This document shows positions 49,436 through 62,871 of a stretch of 64,000 nt of DNA, one piece after another (within the stretch, counting starts at the first letter, position 1; each line of letters opens with the position of its first letter). The DNA is from Gorsachius magnificus. Taxonomy: Eukaryota; Chordata; Aves; Pelecaniformes; Ardeidae. The translations under genes and the position numbers were made by a program. The stretch is taken from contig CM067081.1 of NCBI GenBank assembly GCA_034008185.1, positions 6,447,821 through 6,511,820 on the forward strand, written 5' to 3'. The notes beneath the pieces are model-generated. The model worked only from the letters and a program-made list of their open reading frames with translations. It searched no databases and was not told where the DNA came from.

Positions 49436-52400
49436 ATTAGTGTCTCCTAATCCATTTGTCCTAAACCTCCTAGAGAGAGACAAGCGCTGTAACTGTAGAA
49501 GAGAAGACATTTGTTTTAATTTTGCTTATTTGAGGTAACAAAATCTGGCACCAAATGCATTTGTGTGTCTGGGTGTAATTATTCTCCTTTCAAAGAACTG
49601 CATTTCTCTCTCGCCTCAGGACCATTAAGGTGTTAAGTACAAAGACACCGCTTGATGGAAGTAGGCTCCAGACAGTCTGAGATGTGAAGAATCAGCGTGG
49701 TGAGAGTTACCACATCAGACTGTTGATTAAACAAAGGTAACTCAGTACCGTATCATCAAGAGGGAGTGCGAGGAGGGGTGGGAGGCAGAAAAAAATAAAG
49801 GTGGAAAGAGACAGAAAATCCTACCCCTCCTGTTCTGCACAAATTTGTTTCCCATTCATTTTCTTCTCCCTTAACCTCTCTCCAGCCTGAAGTTTAATAC
49901 TTCTATTGAATGTAACCACAGCTTCGTTGGCTGCAACAATTTACAAGATAGAGATAGGCAAAGACAGAAGCTGGCAGTAAAGGTTTCCATATCGATAGCT
50001 GCTCTGTAAGTATGATCATGGGTTTGCAGCACTGCCACCCACTCCCTCCACCTACTCTCCTGTTAGTAGACAAGGACAATCAGTCATCTCATCACAGAAA
50101 CAGACTCAATAAAGATGCCTGTATCTTCACGATAAATTAACCTGGATATTAAAATGCAAATCTGTCATCATAAACCTCTGGAAATCTACTTGGATAATAA
50201 CAACAAACGTGAAGCTAGCTTCAGGCTTTGAATAATGACTTTGAAAATAATTTAAAAAAAAAAATCTGCCCCCTTGTTTACCTGCTTTCTATTAATTTCA
50301 TGAACCCAACATTTTTATGTATTCTCCAACAACATCCGCAAACTGACCTGTGGCAAGTGGGAGGAAAGAATTGAAACAGTCAGGTGTTCTGAAGCTGTAA
50401 ATCAGCGTATGACCAGATGGGTGTAACTGGAGCTGTCTAACTTGACCTTACCGGCTCATACCGGACATTTGCACTGTCACTTCCAGTGGTGTCTTACCTA
50501 GGGTATTTTTCTTGCTTGAATATTGCAGTATGCACAGTCAGACGTGTGTTGCCTGATGCAGCCCAGCTATCAGCTCTGGAAGATCTCGGGCAGTCTGAGC
50601 AGAAGGTCTAAAAGGAAATGTTTAAGACAGATTGAACTGAAAGGAAAATTTTAAATTTCCCGTTGGGGTTTTGCTTTAGAAAGAAAATTCTATAATTTGA
50701 AAAAAACAGGCTTTTTACTTCTATATATCACAGATGATACTGGTTTTGAGATATTAAGTTAAGGCTAATAAAGCTTTGTCTCAGACACACTCTGGAAGGG
50801 GTTTCAGTCATCTTTCATACTGGAGCTTGTTTGCCATTTTGTGTGTGTGTGGTCACAAAAAGTGACTTTTGGCTTAAATATGACTGTAGTTGTGAGGGGT
50901 TGGTTGTAAGCAGCTGTGTCTTTTCTTTTACAGGGAACTGATAAAAGAGAAAGCACCTATCAGTGGAGGTCACAAGGCTATTGCCAAGATCATGTTACAT
51001 CTTCTGTTAAAAAGTTTATAACCCAGATAAAATCTATTTTTATCATGATAAAACTGAACTAGACAGATCTCATACCTACAGCTCCTCTCTGATAACTGTT
51101 GTAAAAAGCTGTCCATCTGGAATAATTTTAGCAGGCATGGAATACTGCAGGAATCCATATCCATGGAGTGGCTTTCAGTATCTGTCTCTAAATCGGCCAA
51201 ATTCTTTTGCTTCCTTCTCTGTTTTGCCAGAAACTATATTGCAGCCAAGAATGCTATAAATTCTGAAGTCACATCAAGAGATAAGTAACCCCTTTCTGGT
51301 TGTTTTTCACCTCAATATTGCAGATCTGCAATTTCTTATTAATTTTGGTATGGAGAAGCCCCATCAGTAATGGTACAAGATACCGTGCAAACAAAAACTC
51401 TGCAACCTAACAATGTGAAAGAATATATTATTCAGTGTAGCAACTCACACCTTTACTTCATCAGATTATAATTTATCATAATTCAGGGACACTCTTAGAA
51501 GTAAGCAAATAAGAAATGGCCCAGATAAAACAAAGAGTATGTGTGAAATATCCACTGTGAGAATGGAAGCAGGAAGCACCCTCCAATGACACCACCTTTC
51601 CAATTGACCCCACTGAGCCTCCAAAAATATCCAAGGTCTTCCTTGCAGTTAGATAGTTTGCTTGCCCAAGGAAATAAAGTGGGGATTTACGGGAAAAATA
51701 TGGACCTGAAGAAACAAGAGATCAGGATGGGAGAGAGGAAGCAAAGAATAAGGCTGAGAGGAAGCTCTGTCACGTAAATGTTGTTTCAGAAATTTGGGCC
51801 TCGACTGTGATTGACAGCAATGAATATTATAATTCTCAACCAGCAGTTCCCTGTCCTTTTTAACAGCAAGTTTTGAATAAGGAAAACAATAAAGATTTTA
51901 CTTACAAAATTTTATTCTCCTTGATTCATCGGGAAAGCAACTCTACGAACAGTTTTCATGGTTTCCCAGGTGCAACTAGGTCTCTGCAGGTTTTTATCAA
52001 GCAAAAGTAATCTTTTTTCCTTAGCACTCTACATCATTAAATCATCATCCCATCATAACAAGGACAATGCGAAGTACTGAAATGATGGAATGCAGTCTGG
52101 GATCCCACAAACAAGAAGTGTATTCTCAATGTGCCATTGAGTGAGCCAGTGGAGCAAAGACTGGCAGCATACCTGTCCTGCTGAAAGCTGATTGATAATA
52201 GGAGTAGATTATTTATAGCAAGCTTTATGATATGACTTTTTATAGAACTTTATGCAGGAGAGTACAAACTCAGCTCATTATTTTTTCTCATCCTGAACCA
52301 AGGCTCCACATCTAAAATACTATTGTTAGTGCAGATAAAGACCCTATTCTGAAGAAGTAGCATCCTCTAGCAAACCTGTTTCTCCCTCTGCAGGTGAGAC

Positions 52401-52867
52401 CTCATTTCATTTGACTTGTGAAGAGTCATCAGTGCCAATCTGACATTTTATATTTGATAAGGACACAGAGCTCTGCCAATCCAGCAAATGTACATAGTTT
52501 GACCCAGTATAAATACAATAGGTGCAATCTTAGCTGATATCTTGGAGACTTCAGGACTAGAGAAAAGGTGAATTTTTATAGCCTATGCTAAGCAAAAAAG
52601 ATAACTAGGTAAAGTTTGACAAAGGTTGGAAAGAATAGTGAGAAGGCTATGTTATGATTCCCTGATTGCTAATAGTGTTTCCTGGGTTGTGCATGAAAAT
52701 ACTCAAAGAGACTTACATACTTGTTGCTGGACCAGGTTGTTAAAGACCTAAGAACTTTTTTCAGAAGCTTGGAAACTGGGCAGGAGTGAATTGAAGAAGG
52801 TCTTAAGTACCAAAGACCCAGCCAAAATTATCTGCCTGGTAGAGAGGAGTAGAAGTAATACCCTTTA
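49436..52867. other. Unique-looking non-coding stretch
   Basis: No gene recognised. Around 49.6-50.46 kb the sequence is less AT-rich than its surroundings and contains possible factor sites (AACAAAGG-type at about 49730; octamer ATGCAAAT at 50154-50161). An acceptor-like TCTTTTCTTTTACAG at about 50919-50937 precedes a 30-codon frame without a known match. A short GT repeat lies at about 50840-50851. Confidence 0.45.
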
Positions 52868-53222
52868 TGAGTAGAATAGAATAGAATAGAACAGAACAGA
52901 ACAGTTCAGTTGGAAGGGACCTACAACGATCATCTAGTCCAACTGCCTGACCAATTCAGGGCTGACCAGGTTAAAGGATGTTGTTAAGGGCATTGTCCAA
53001 ATGTCTCTGAAACACTGACAGGCTTGGGGCATTGACCACCTCTCTAGGAAGCCTGTTCCAGTGTTTGAACACCCTCTTGGTAAAGAAATGCTTCCTTATG
53101 TCCAGTCTAAACCTTTCCTGGTGCAGCTTTGAGCCATTCCCACGTGTCCTATCACTGGATACCAGGGAGCAGAGCTCAACACCTCCATCTCCACGTCCCC
53201 TCCTCAGGAAGCTGTAGAGAAT
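52868..53222 (-). mobile_element. CR1-type LINE, 5'-truncated, with pentamer tail
   Basis: Reversed CR1 3' end of about 350 bp: 'agttggaagggacctacaac', 'gatcatctagtccaactgcc', 'ctctaggaagcctgttccag', 'ctggtgcagctttgagccat' and 'cctcctcaggaagctgtaga'. The body is clearly CR1-like (the complement of ORF2 C-terminal coding), but the tail is three AGAAT plus three AGAAC pentamers (52873-52902) instead of ATTCTATG octamers, marking a different subfamily from the other copies here. No intact frame. Confidence 0.88.
52873..52902. repeat. (AGAAT)3(AGAAC)3 tail of the adjacent LINE
   Basis: Three AGAAT and three AGAAC units, uninterrupted, at the 3' end of the reversed CR1. It is the element's own terminal microsatellite. 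Confidence 0.92.
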
Positions 53223-53440
53223 AGGTTAGATAGCTAAACAGGTAACTACCAGGTTAGATAACTAAATAAAGCCCCAAGCTTCTAAATGTAACTTCCCTGA
53301 ATCATGCATTTGTTTTCAGTGCTTCCTACAGGTATAACCTAATATGTACAGCTCACATCTAGAGCAATGAAAAAACGTGCTCATAAAGATATCTTTCTGA
53401 ATAGTTATAACAAGCAAAGCTCCTGAATATCTTAATTCTT

Positions 53441-53938
53441 GTGGACATATGCACCTATGTTATCCTTTTTTTTTTTGGACCTGGTATAAGCACAAGGATA
53501 CACACAGATTTAAGAAATCTACTCTTCCTTTCCCTTTCCTCTGCTAGTCCACTGCCTGTCTCCAGGAAAAAAATGGGAAAAAAAAATCAATGTAAAAAGT
53601 ATGTGATTAGTAAAAATGATGAGAAAAAGAAGGGAGAATCTGAAATAAAATCTTATGTTTTGTATTTCCTTTCAAGCAGTGTGAGTTTTATGAACTTTAC
53701 AGTACAGGGAGATGGGGTCATCTGTAGTAAGCTGTTCTGCCATTCAGCCTCCCTGGGTTCATTACAACAGAGAATTCCAAGTACTCTCACTCTCCTCATA
53801 AACAAAGCAGAGAGATCTTCTATAGAGGGAGCTACACTTGCTTATATGCACAGCTGTAGGATAATATTGTGCCCTTTATTGTTTCTGTTTTTCTTTCACC
53901 CTAATACTTTATATTTAAGAGATACTGCAATCCTATAG
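53441..53938 (+). other. Unrecognised 165-codon open frame
   Basis: An ATG-started plus-strand frame with a Phe-rich start and end (parts of it T-run driven) and a Lys-rich middle caused by A runs (KKMGKKNQCKK). The segment from about residue 100 (CSKLFCHSASLGSLQQRIPSTLTLLINKAERSS) is less biased but matches nothing I know. No splice, promoter or polyA context was seen. Most likely a chance gap between stops beside the CR1 at 52.9-53.2 kb. Confidence 0.12.
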
Positions 53939-54424
53939 ATCATGAAAATAGTAAAATCTTGTTTATCCTTCTCTTTCCAAACTGTCTGTGTCTGTGGATG
54001 TAGAATTTATACATAACAAGTGTTACCAGTATTCTTTCTATATAAATTACAGTGGGGTTGTTCTGCTCCCAAAAAGTGATTTTCCAGACAGTGTAAAATG
54101 TCATGAGGGATTCATCTGAAGATAGAAAATAGAAAGCTTTGAAGAAGGAAACGTTTGCTGGTAGCATATTTAGGAGTCAGGGACGAAGCCATGAGGAGGG
54201 TAAGTCATGTGGCCAAGTTTACCCAGGGAATCTAGGGAGAGTTGGTAGATGAATCCCAGAGCTGAGACCTGTATCTAGATCCTGAGATTAGGATATGCTT
54301 TCATCCTAAAGTCCATCTCTATTTTTCTCATGTCTGGCTAAACTTCTGTACCATTGGTTATTCTATGTGAAAATAGATAATTAAGTTTTGAAAGGAAAAT
54401 TTTAAATAAATTACAGCCATTTTA

Positions 54425-54500
54425 AAAAAAAAAAAAGAAAAAATAAAACCAGCAAAACAAACCTAAAAAAAAAAAAAAACTTAAGAAAAAAAACTAAAAT
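54425..54500. repeat. A-rich low-complexity block (A13 and A14)
   Basis: Two A runs (54425-54437 and 54466-54479) in a purine/A-rich context. It could be an old poly-A tail, but no upstream retroelement body is recognisable. Confidence 0.85.
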
Positions 54501-57500
54501 AAGCCCAAACCCAAACACATATCTGGCATAAATAGGAGAACTAAAATGGTGCAAGATTACTTGCCCAGTGACTCATTACATGGATCAATGAGCAACACCT
54601 TAGGACCATTTACCAACCAGTAAAAATCAAACAATCTGAAAGATGATCTCCAACTCATACACGCCATTCACCTTTGCCCAAGGCAGTAGTGGCAAGACCC
54701 TACCTTTGGGGACACCATGGAGAATGTCCAGGGACTCTTGGGACCAAGGTTACATGGCCAGAGCTGACAAGCTCAGCACCCTGTGCCTCCTGACCTCCAA
54801 CAACCACCACTCCAGCAAACCAGGAAAAGGAAATTAGAGGTAAAATACATTTATGCAGCTGTGCTTGTGCTACAGATTAATAATTGCTCTGTCACAGAGG
54901 CAATAAGTACTCAAAAACTCCTTCACATGGATCCTGTTATTACACAGTAATTAATGCATGTGCTTAATCTGTCCTGACCTAACCCCTGACAAAAGGATGA
55001 GAGTGATCAAAATTTGGACTGGCTTACTCAGCATTTCTTGCCAAGGATATGCACAAATGCTAAATTAAATATTGAAATGAAATTAATAAAATAGAACATA
55101 TCACCTGAGGAACGCAGCATCAGTCAGAAATGGAGATTTCATTCCGAAACAACCATATGTCTGATTATTGAAAACCATAAGAAAGGGAGAAAAAACCCAA
55201 TATTTTGGAAAACAAAAGTATTGCCCCATAAAAACTGTGAGACATTAATACTCGTTTTGGAGAAACAAAATTAGTTGGTGTGTTTTGTCAGATGTTTTAG
55301 GTTACATGCACTTTTCTTGAAATGATGTAATTAGACGTAGCCAGATATCCATGCACAGTGATTGAATCTATAATGGTTCTATGTTTTATAAACCTCCTCT
55401 CTAGCACTCACAAATCTAAAGTAGTTTTGCTAATATTTTTTCCACAATTGCTAAATATTTTATGTAACAGCGTTTGGCTATCTAGAGAAAGCTTGGTGTT
55501 CTTTTATTCTAGCCTTAATCTCATGGGTGAAACACTGCAAAGAGAACAGCAAGAGGCTCTCTCTGCAGTAAGGCCTCAGTTTGCATAAACCTGGATAATG
55601 AATCAACCTTTTCCCTTCAGGATAGTCTTCTCTGCAAGCTGCCTGTCAAAAAACGGTACCTTCTGATTCATCAGGAAGATGTTCTTTATATACACATGAA
55701 GGACTAGGAGCACATAAATCATCCAAGACTGAAATTTCACCTAACTTGAGATGCTTAAGAGTTCAACACTAATTCTAAGACAATGAGCTAAGCTCTTCCA
55801 AAAGTCAGTAGCAAGGCCGAGGCATTTCTGAAGGATGCTTCACCGCTTGCTAAAATAGGTATGCAGCTCTAGAAGTGCTTTCATTGACTAAGGACTAGTA
55901 TATGGGCCTATCTAGGTAGTAAACCTATAGCTGAAGCCAGGTGTAACAATCCTACACTTAAAATTATTTAAAAATCCCACCTGCAGACCTATACTGCTGG
56001 GAATGATTAGTGACATAAAGGCATAATTCTCAGGGTCTCTGCTGTTGTCTACAGAGCTGCCATTTGGAAAACTGACAAACATCTTTTATTTGAAAACTGA
56101 ATGTGTTTGATATGTAAATTATTGACAACTGACTTTCTCATTGCCATTTTTTCAGAGTAACATTTTCAAGGCAGACTGCACTTCAGCATTAGTTTTTCCA
56201 AATAAATAGATTACAGGCTGAAATTAAAGATGTTGCAGATATATTTGTACATGAAAAAGCCTGATAAGCCCAAAGATATAGGGTTTGGAGCTTGCAGGTA
56301 TTTTGATAAGCACATCTTTGCCTTCACAAAATAGTATCAACTTGGTTTTCTAGTTCATTCCTTCAAATATTGCCTCTCCTGTTTAGAAATAAGATTATGT
56401 CAGTATCACAGTAGCTTCATTAAAAGAGATGCAAGTAAAAGAATTCTTATTATAAGGAAATCAGCCCAAATGATGCTGAGTTCTGAATCACCAGTCAACT
56501 GCATCAGCAGACTGTAAAAAGTGAAGGCACTTCTTTTAACAAGCAGGGACTGCACCACTATCATGAATACAACTGCTTCAGTGTGAACATCTGCCATTTG
56601 CACAATTGTTCCTGAAGGCCACCGTTAGCTTAAGGCAGGTAACTACACTTTTGCTGCCCTAAGAATGAGGGGCTGAGGTAAAGCTCCCTTTGTCAGCAGA
56701 AGTGGGTAAGAAAGGCCAAAGCTGGGGTAGAGACAGGGGAAAAGCCAATCCAGGAAAATCTTGGTTGAAGCATCTCTCCATTGCCAGGGTGATCAAGGAG
56801 GTAGTGGAGGGAAAGGTGAGGGACACAACAGCTGCAGGGGAGATTTAGTCAGGTTTCCTTCCTTATAGGGTTTGGACATCTTCTAAATAGCCTCTGATAC
56901 TGAATCTTCTCTTAAGTAGGAGAAAATGGATACCTCTGCAAGGTTTCTATCCAGCCATGGAGAACGTGCTCTCAGAATCTCTGGAATCCTTTCTCTCCTG
57001 GTGACTCCACAACTTTTAACAAGTTAGCATGGATTAAATCCACATTAAAACCAGTGTAGGTAGCAAACAGAATACTGTCCAAAAGCTAACTCCATGAAAA
57101 TACCTATTTTTGAGTGGATCAGTAAATGTATCAGTCTGTCAGGCTTGTGTGATAAGTAAATTAAGATCTGTTTTAAATATATGGTCCTTTAAATACACAG
57201 CTATAAGAGATAGCTGATGTTCAGAAAACTTTTCATAAAAATAATGTCTTGGGATTTATAACAAAATTTAGCTCAGTTGTTGATATTTGTAGGCATGGTT
57301 AAAAGTTTAAGATTACAAACATCTTTATAAATTTAATTGAGTTGACTCCCAGGCTTAATGCAATTGCAAGTCTTAACTTCAAAACACCTACTGAAATCCC
57401 TACCATAGGTTAGTACAGAATCAGTGTAATTAAAAGTAACTAAGTGGAATTTTAGCATAAAGTCTGCACAAGCACTAAAATTGACGCTAGAGATTCCATA

Positions 57501-60500
57501 TTAATTATGTTGGTAGAAATAAAAATCTATAGGTCATAGGTAATGAAAATAACTGAAGGAGTTTATATCATTTTGCTGGTTGCATACATATTTTAAAAGT
57601 GCTCTGTATATAAAGCTGGATTATGCATGGCACTAAATCTAACAGCACCATCTCATTTTTCATAAAAAATTTGGAGTTAATGTGATAAGTAATATGTACA
57701 TATGCAAATCAGAGCTCTTATAAATGAAAAAATACATAATAATCTTTACTTAAATAAGTTTTAAAAAAACCACCCCATGTTGTTTTCCTACAGATAGCAT
57801 TTTGCTGCAACTAAAATTAGACAAATAAGATGTTTCCACCACCACTGCATTTTACAGATAATTTGTTTTCCAAGTGTTAGTGCTAAGCCCCAGCAAGATC
57901 TCTTATCTGATATGTGTTATCCATTGCCATTTGTATTCAGGTTTTCTTTTTGTCTCACTGAAAGTAGCTTTATAATTAAGAATGCTTTTTTTTCCCCTGA
58001 GTTATCATTGAATTTGTATATAAATATTTCAAAGTACTTAGTCAATCATGTATGAGCTGCCATTTTAATAGGTTTGCAGTTACATGTCCTTATTGATCTC
58101 TCATAATACTAACAATGTACTTAAATCCTTTATTTCCTCAGTATTCACAGTAGATGCTCATTATCTAACATCATTCTAGAATATCAGAATCAAGATGCAT
58201 GTCAAACAGTGACAAAACATACCAAGGAATAAAAATACTAGACTTTTATTAAAAAAAAATGCCCATTTGCTGAACCTGAAACATCTAATTTCATTTGACA
58301 TGCCTAGGTTTTGACAGACTTTCACTGAACTCAAAAGAGAGTGTGAAGGGAGTTCTTTCTGCCTTCCTGGTGTCTCTGTTCAAGGACTTGAGACTTTGAA
58401 ACTCTTTAACATTGATATTCTTGTCCATTGCTCAAGATGTGAAATTTGTGATGAAAAAAAATCAATTTTTCCTGAAGAGCTGCAGCATCCAGGAAGTTTC
58501 TAATTCAACAGAAATTTAAAAGATATTCCAATCCAGACTGAAACTGAACCAAAACCAAATATATATATTTTTGGCAAACTGGAAATCTAGACCCTCATCC
58601 CATTCCCATTTGAGAAGAAAAAAATTATACAATAGTGTTCAGCTGAAGAAACTTTGGAAATCTTACTGTAGCTTTTGGAACTGTACCATTTGATAGAGAC
58701 TGCAGAAAAATAAATAGGAAGAAAGGATTAGATGAAAGGCAAAGAGATGATATCACCGATTTTAACTAAAAGAACTTCCCCATACCCCTTAAATAGAAAG
58801 AAAAGCCAGAGGTACTACCAGGACATACAGTCTACTAGATTATATAAGAAAGAAAGGCTGTAGATAAAAAATTTGGGTCTGATATAAAAACGTAATAGGT
58901 AGGGCTGATATAGATGATTAAAGTCTCTAAAGGAAAAGACAAAAGATGTAGAGTATGATGATGATGACAAGAACATACCCTGTACTGACAACTTGAGGGA
59001 GGAAATGTTGAAAGGGACAAATTGTGGGAGATGATCCATTCATGCAAAAGTAGATCATTCTGCAATAGCAGTCAGATAAGAAAGTTTTATATGAAAAAGG
59101 TGAAAAGCAGACATAAAGAAAGAGATTTTATTCCATTTTCAAAACCTGGTGACTCTATGAAGAATGCTAACACAAAGTTTCAGAAACATGGCTCTGAAAT
59201 GTACTTCAAGGTGTGAAAGAACAGTCTCAAAAACAGAATACTTTCATATATGATCAAAGTGAAGCTGTGTGTGAGCTAATAGCATCCTTGCAACTAAGAA
59301 ACAGAGTATCAGAGCTCAGTCAGTCAAAATCCTGGCCCAGATTATGCATTCACATAGACTGGTCTAGCCAAGGAGGATGCAATTGCTCACCCTTCCCTGG
59401 TCGGTTATCCATTCTGGTAAACTGTTATAAAAATGAATATATGTGAAATGCCTTAAAAGATTCAAGGTAATCCTTCATATCCTTCATACGCATTTCAGTT
59501 ACATTATCTGCTTTAAATATTAATATTGGCAGTAACTATGAGATATAAAAAGCAGGAAAATTGTCTTAATTATAAGATTTTGGAAATATTTTATGAGATA
59601 GTCCCATGAACCAATGCTGAAACATAGGCTTCTCTGTATTTAATGAGGTTAGGTTATTTTTCTGGTGTGAGATAGGAAGTGTTGTCTAAAGAAAGAATAG
59701 AAATTCTTTTGCATATTTCAAATTAAAGACATAATGAAATAGAGAAAAAGATTGAGAAATGGTGGTTTATTAAGTTTACACTTGACATATGAGCTTCTGT
59801 TACTCACTGCACATGCTCTCATGGACTACTCCACTGCTGAGTTAAAGAGGTTTAAGCTCAGATATTATACCTTGCAACAGAGTTTCATTAAGTATAAAGA
59901 TAATTACAAAGATTCATCCAAAGCAGAGTAATCTAGCATGTCACCATAGCTGTATCAGTTTAGACTTCTGTATTATTTAATGAGCATTCCTGCAATAAAA
60001 GCAAAAATAAACAGGTAAAAGGCCTGTTACTCCATTCATCATAGATCTGTGTTGTTCTATTTCTAGGGAAGGATCTTGCATAATAACCCCTAGCATCTCA
60101 ACTAATGAACCTCTGAAGTGACAGAACCATTTAATTTAAAGTGCAGTTGACCATTCTTGAACTTTTTTTAGCTCCATACATAATTTGTGTGCCCCTTTTG
60201 CAAAGACAGTTTCTCTAATTTTAAATTTGTCTAGTTAATTCCTCCTTCTCTCTTAATGCCTCCTTTGTATGTTGACATAAGTAAAGAAATGTGAGCATAA
60301 AACTAGGATAGCAGAGTAGAGAATTAAAACCCACTGAAGATCAACTGAAGACCAATTATACATGTTTTACTAGGCTGAAATTTGTGTAAGCCAAAAATGC
60401 AAAATCAGTCAATTTCCCCAGAAGACACTTTATTATACAGAGTAGATAAGCAGGTTCTGATTATTATGTTTGGATAGGATTTTCACGTACACTTTCCATA

Positions 60501-62871
60501 TATTACTACTGAAAGCTTTATCTAACCGAGGCATATAATTGTATTCAATAGGCATCTGGAAAATGTATATAGGAGTTAAAGTTTGTCTAAGTGAAAAATT
60601 TTTTTTCCAGAAGAAGATTTCACTTTTTTTTTTTTTTTCTATGAGTTTCATAGTAAAATCTCTCAGGACAGCTGATAAAAAGAACTTGAAGTGTCTAATC
60701 TATAGACTTATAAGGAACTGCAAATAACCTGCACAAGAAGTCATAACTCACAGAGGGCAAAGAAAATGGTTTACATTCCAAGTAATGAATCAGGCTCTTC
60801 TCTTTTTTTTATTTTAACTTTTATTTAAGTTTGGCAGGTTTACAGAGTTTTTAAACATTGCACATTTTATTTGGTCTTTTTATTTAATTTTCTTTTATTT
60901 TTTAGAAATTGTGATTTAGTCTAATATATTGTCATGATCCCCAGCAGAACGATATATTCCATTAATGCTTCTCCATAATGTTCAATAGTGGGGAGTCATT
61001 CATTCTGAAAAGATGACAAGCTATGTTGCAGAAAGTAGAAGTCTCTTCATGTCAACATCATCACCGCAGTCCCCCTAAGTTCTCACCCTGGAGTTGGCAG
61101 CATAGATTCAGTTCCCTCTGCAGCCTGAGGTGGTTTGAACCATACATCCTTTGTTCCTACAAGTTTTTTAATCAGACCCAGTTAGAGCATACTGGGGTAG
61201 TGAAATTTCTATCTTTCTTGACATTCTACAGCCATAATAATCATCTGGAACAGGCAAGACATTTGACAAGATAGACCCACGTTGGAAATAGATAACAAAA
61301 CACTGACCATCTTCACTTCAGTAAAACACCAGATACTGAGAAATAGCTCCATCATTCCTTATTCTTATCTGACCTATACTGTGAAAAAAAGCAACATAGC
61401 CTAAGTCTTTATATTAAGATATCTTGTATACAAACATTCTGAATATATAAAATTCTGAATTTGATCCAATGCCCTGTAAATATGAATTTATATTGACTGT
61501 ATTCCAAGTTCCCAAATATTAACTTTTATGAATTCCAGCGCCATAAAAAACAGATTCAGAATAATTCTGGCATTTTTCTTTCCAACCCAAAGCATTCTCT
61601 TTTAATTGCACATTTTCGGGAGATTCGCTGATTAGGATTTCTTTTTGCTTATGTTTCCAATATGACTTCGCCGGCATCCTGCAGGCTCATCTCAAATAGT
61701 TAACTCCTAGTCAAATAATATCCAGCTACGAAAGCCTTTGATATGGTAATACAGCAATGTAAATTTCAGGCTTGAATTCAGATTAATGTACAGTAATTAT
61801 CCACAAACACAGGTGAGGCTTTTTCAGTTTTACTGCCCCTATTTACAGATCAAAGACACGGCTTAGCCCTAACATCAAAGATGTGATTTAACCTTTTGAA
61901 TTTTATCACAAAGAACAAACTTGAGTTACAATTAAAATAATTTTTAATTGTCAGTTAAAAAAACTCAAAAACGTCATGTTCAAGTAGTCAAAGGCAGCAA
62001 CTCTGCAGATTAGAAGTAGCAACAAGAGTGAATCCTGGCCTACAAGTAGGAAAACATAAGCTAGATTCTTAGTAGAGCTAGCCATAAGCTCCAGTATGGG
62101 TGGTGGACTAAATTTTCCACCAAGTATCATAAAGAGTACTCCAGTAAACAAATACACTGACATAAAGAGTACCCACTTCAGAGGAAAGAACTTTCTATTA
62201 TAATGCTGGCAGAAAGACATCTAGAATGCATTATTTTAGGGTATGGCCTTAAACGGTTTTATAGATACACACTAGTATGCTAAAGACCATTGTCATAAGA
62301 ATAAATGGAGATTACTCTTATGAGTAATACTGCAAAATGTGTAAATGCACCACCAAAGACTTTGTTCCTCTTTCAAGTTAATAAGAAATGCAAGAACAAG
62401 TCCTATGTTCGTATATACGTTAGCCAGTCTTCAGTAATGGGTAAATAGTTTCAAGAAATGATCCTCTCTTCTCCATCAATCCTTACTAAAATGTTCAGCA
62501 CTCATATTCATATTGCATACAGTTATACAGCAACACCATATTGTTTCTATTCTTCAGTCAGGTCTCAAAGGCTTTAAACAAAAAAAACAATTAATTGTCA
62601 GTAAAAAATATTAATTTACAGCAGGCTTCAAATACATTTGAATAAGTATTTGAATACATTTATTCAAGACAAAAACCTATTACTTAAATCATGAACAACA
62701 AATAATGCTACAATGGTTTTACTCCTCTCTTACAGGTAACTAGTTTGTGAATTGGGGCATTTTATTTTGCTTTTTATGTCTTGTTCCTTATATCCACATA
62801 TTATGTAAGTTTTGCAGATTCTTTCTGCATGGAATGGGGACTGGGAGTGCAAAAGAGTACACAAATTGTCT

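Larger units (their letters stand above)
53223..62871. other. Long non-coding stretch, no gene recognised
   Basis: Almost 10 kb without a recognisable gene or young transposon. Contains an unexplained 165-codon open frame (53441-53938, +), an A-rich block (54425-54500), a short ATG trinucleotide run (58954-58966) and T15 (60624-60638). Other open frames are short. It may be a gene desert or a long intron. Confidence 0.5.
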
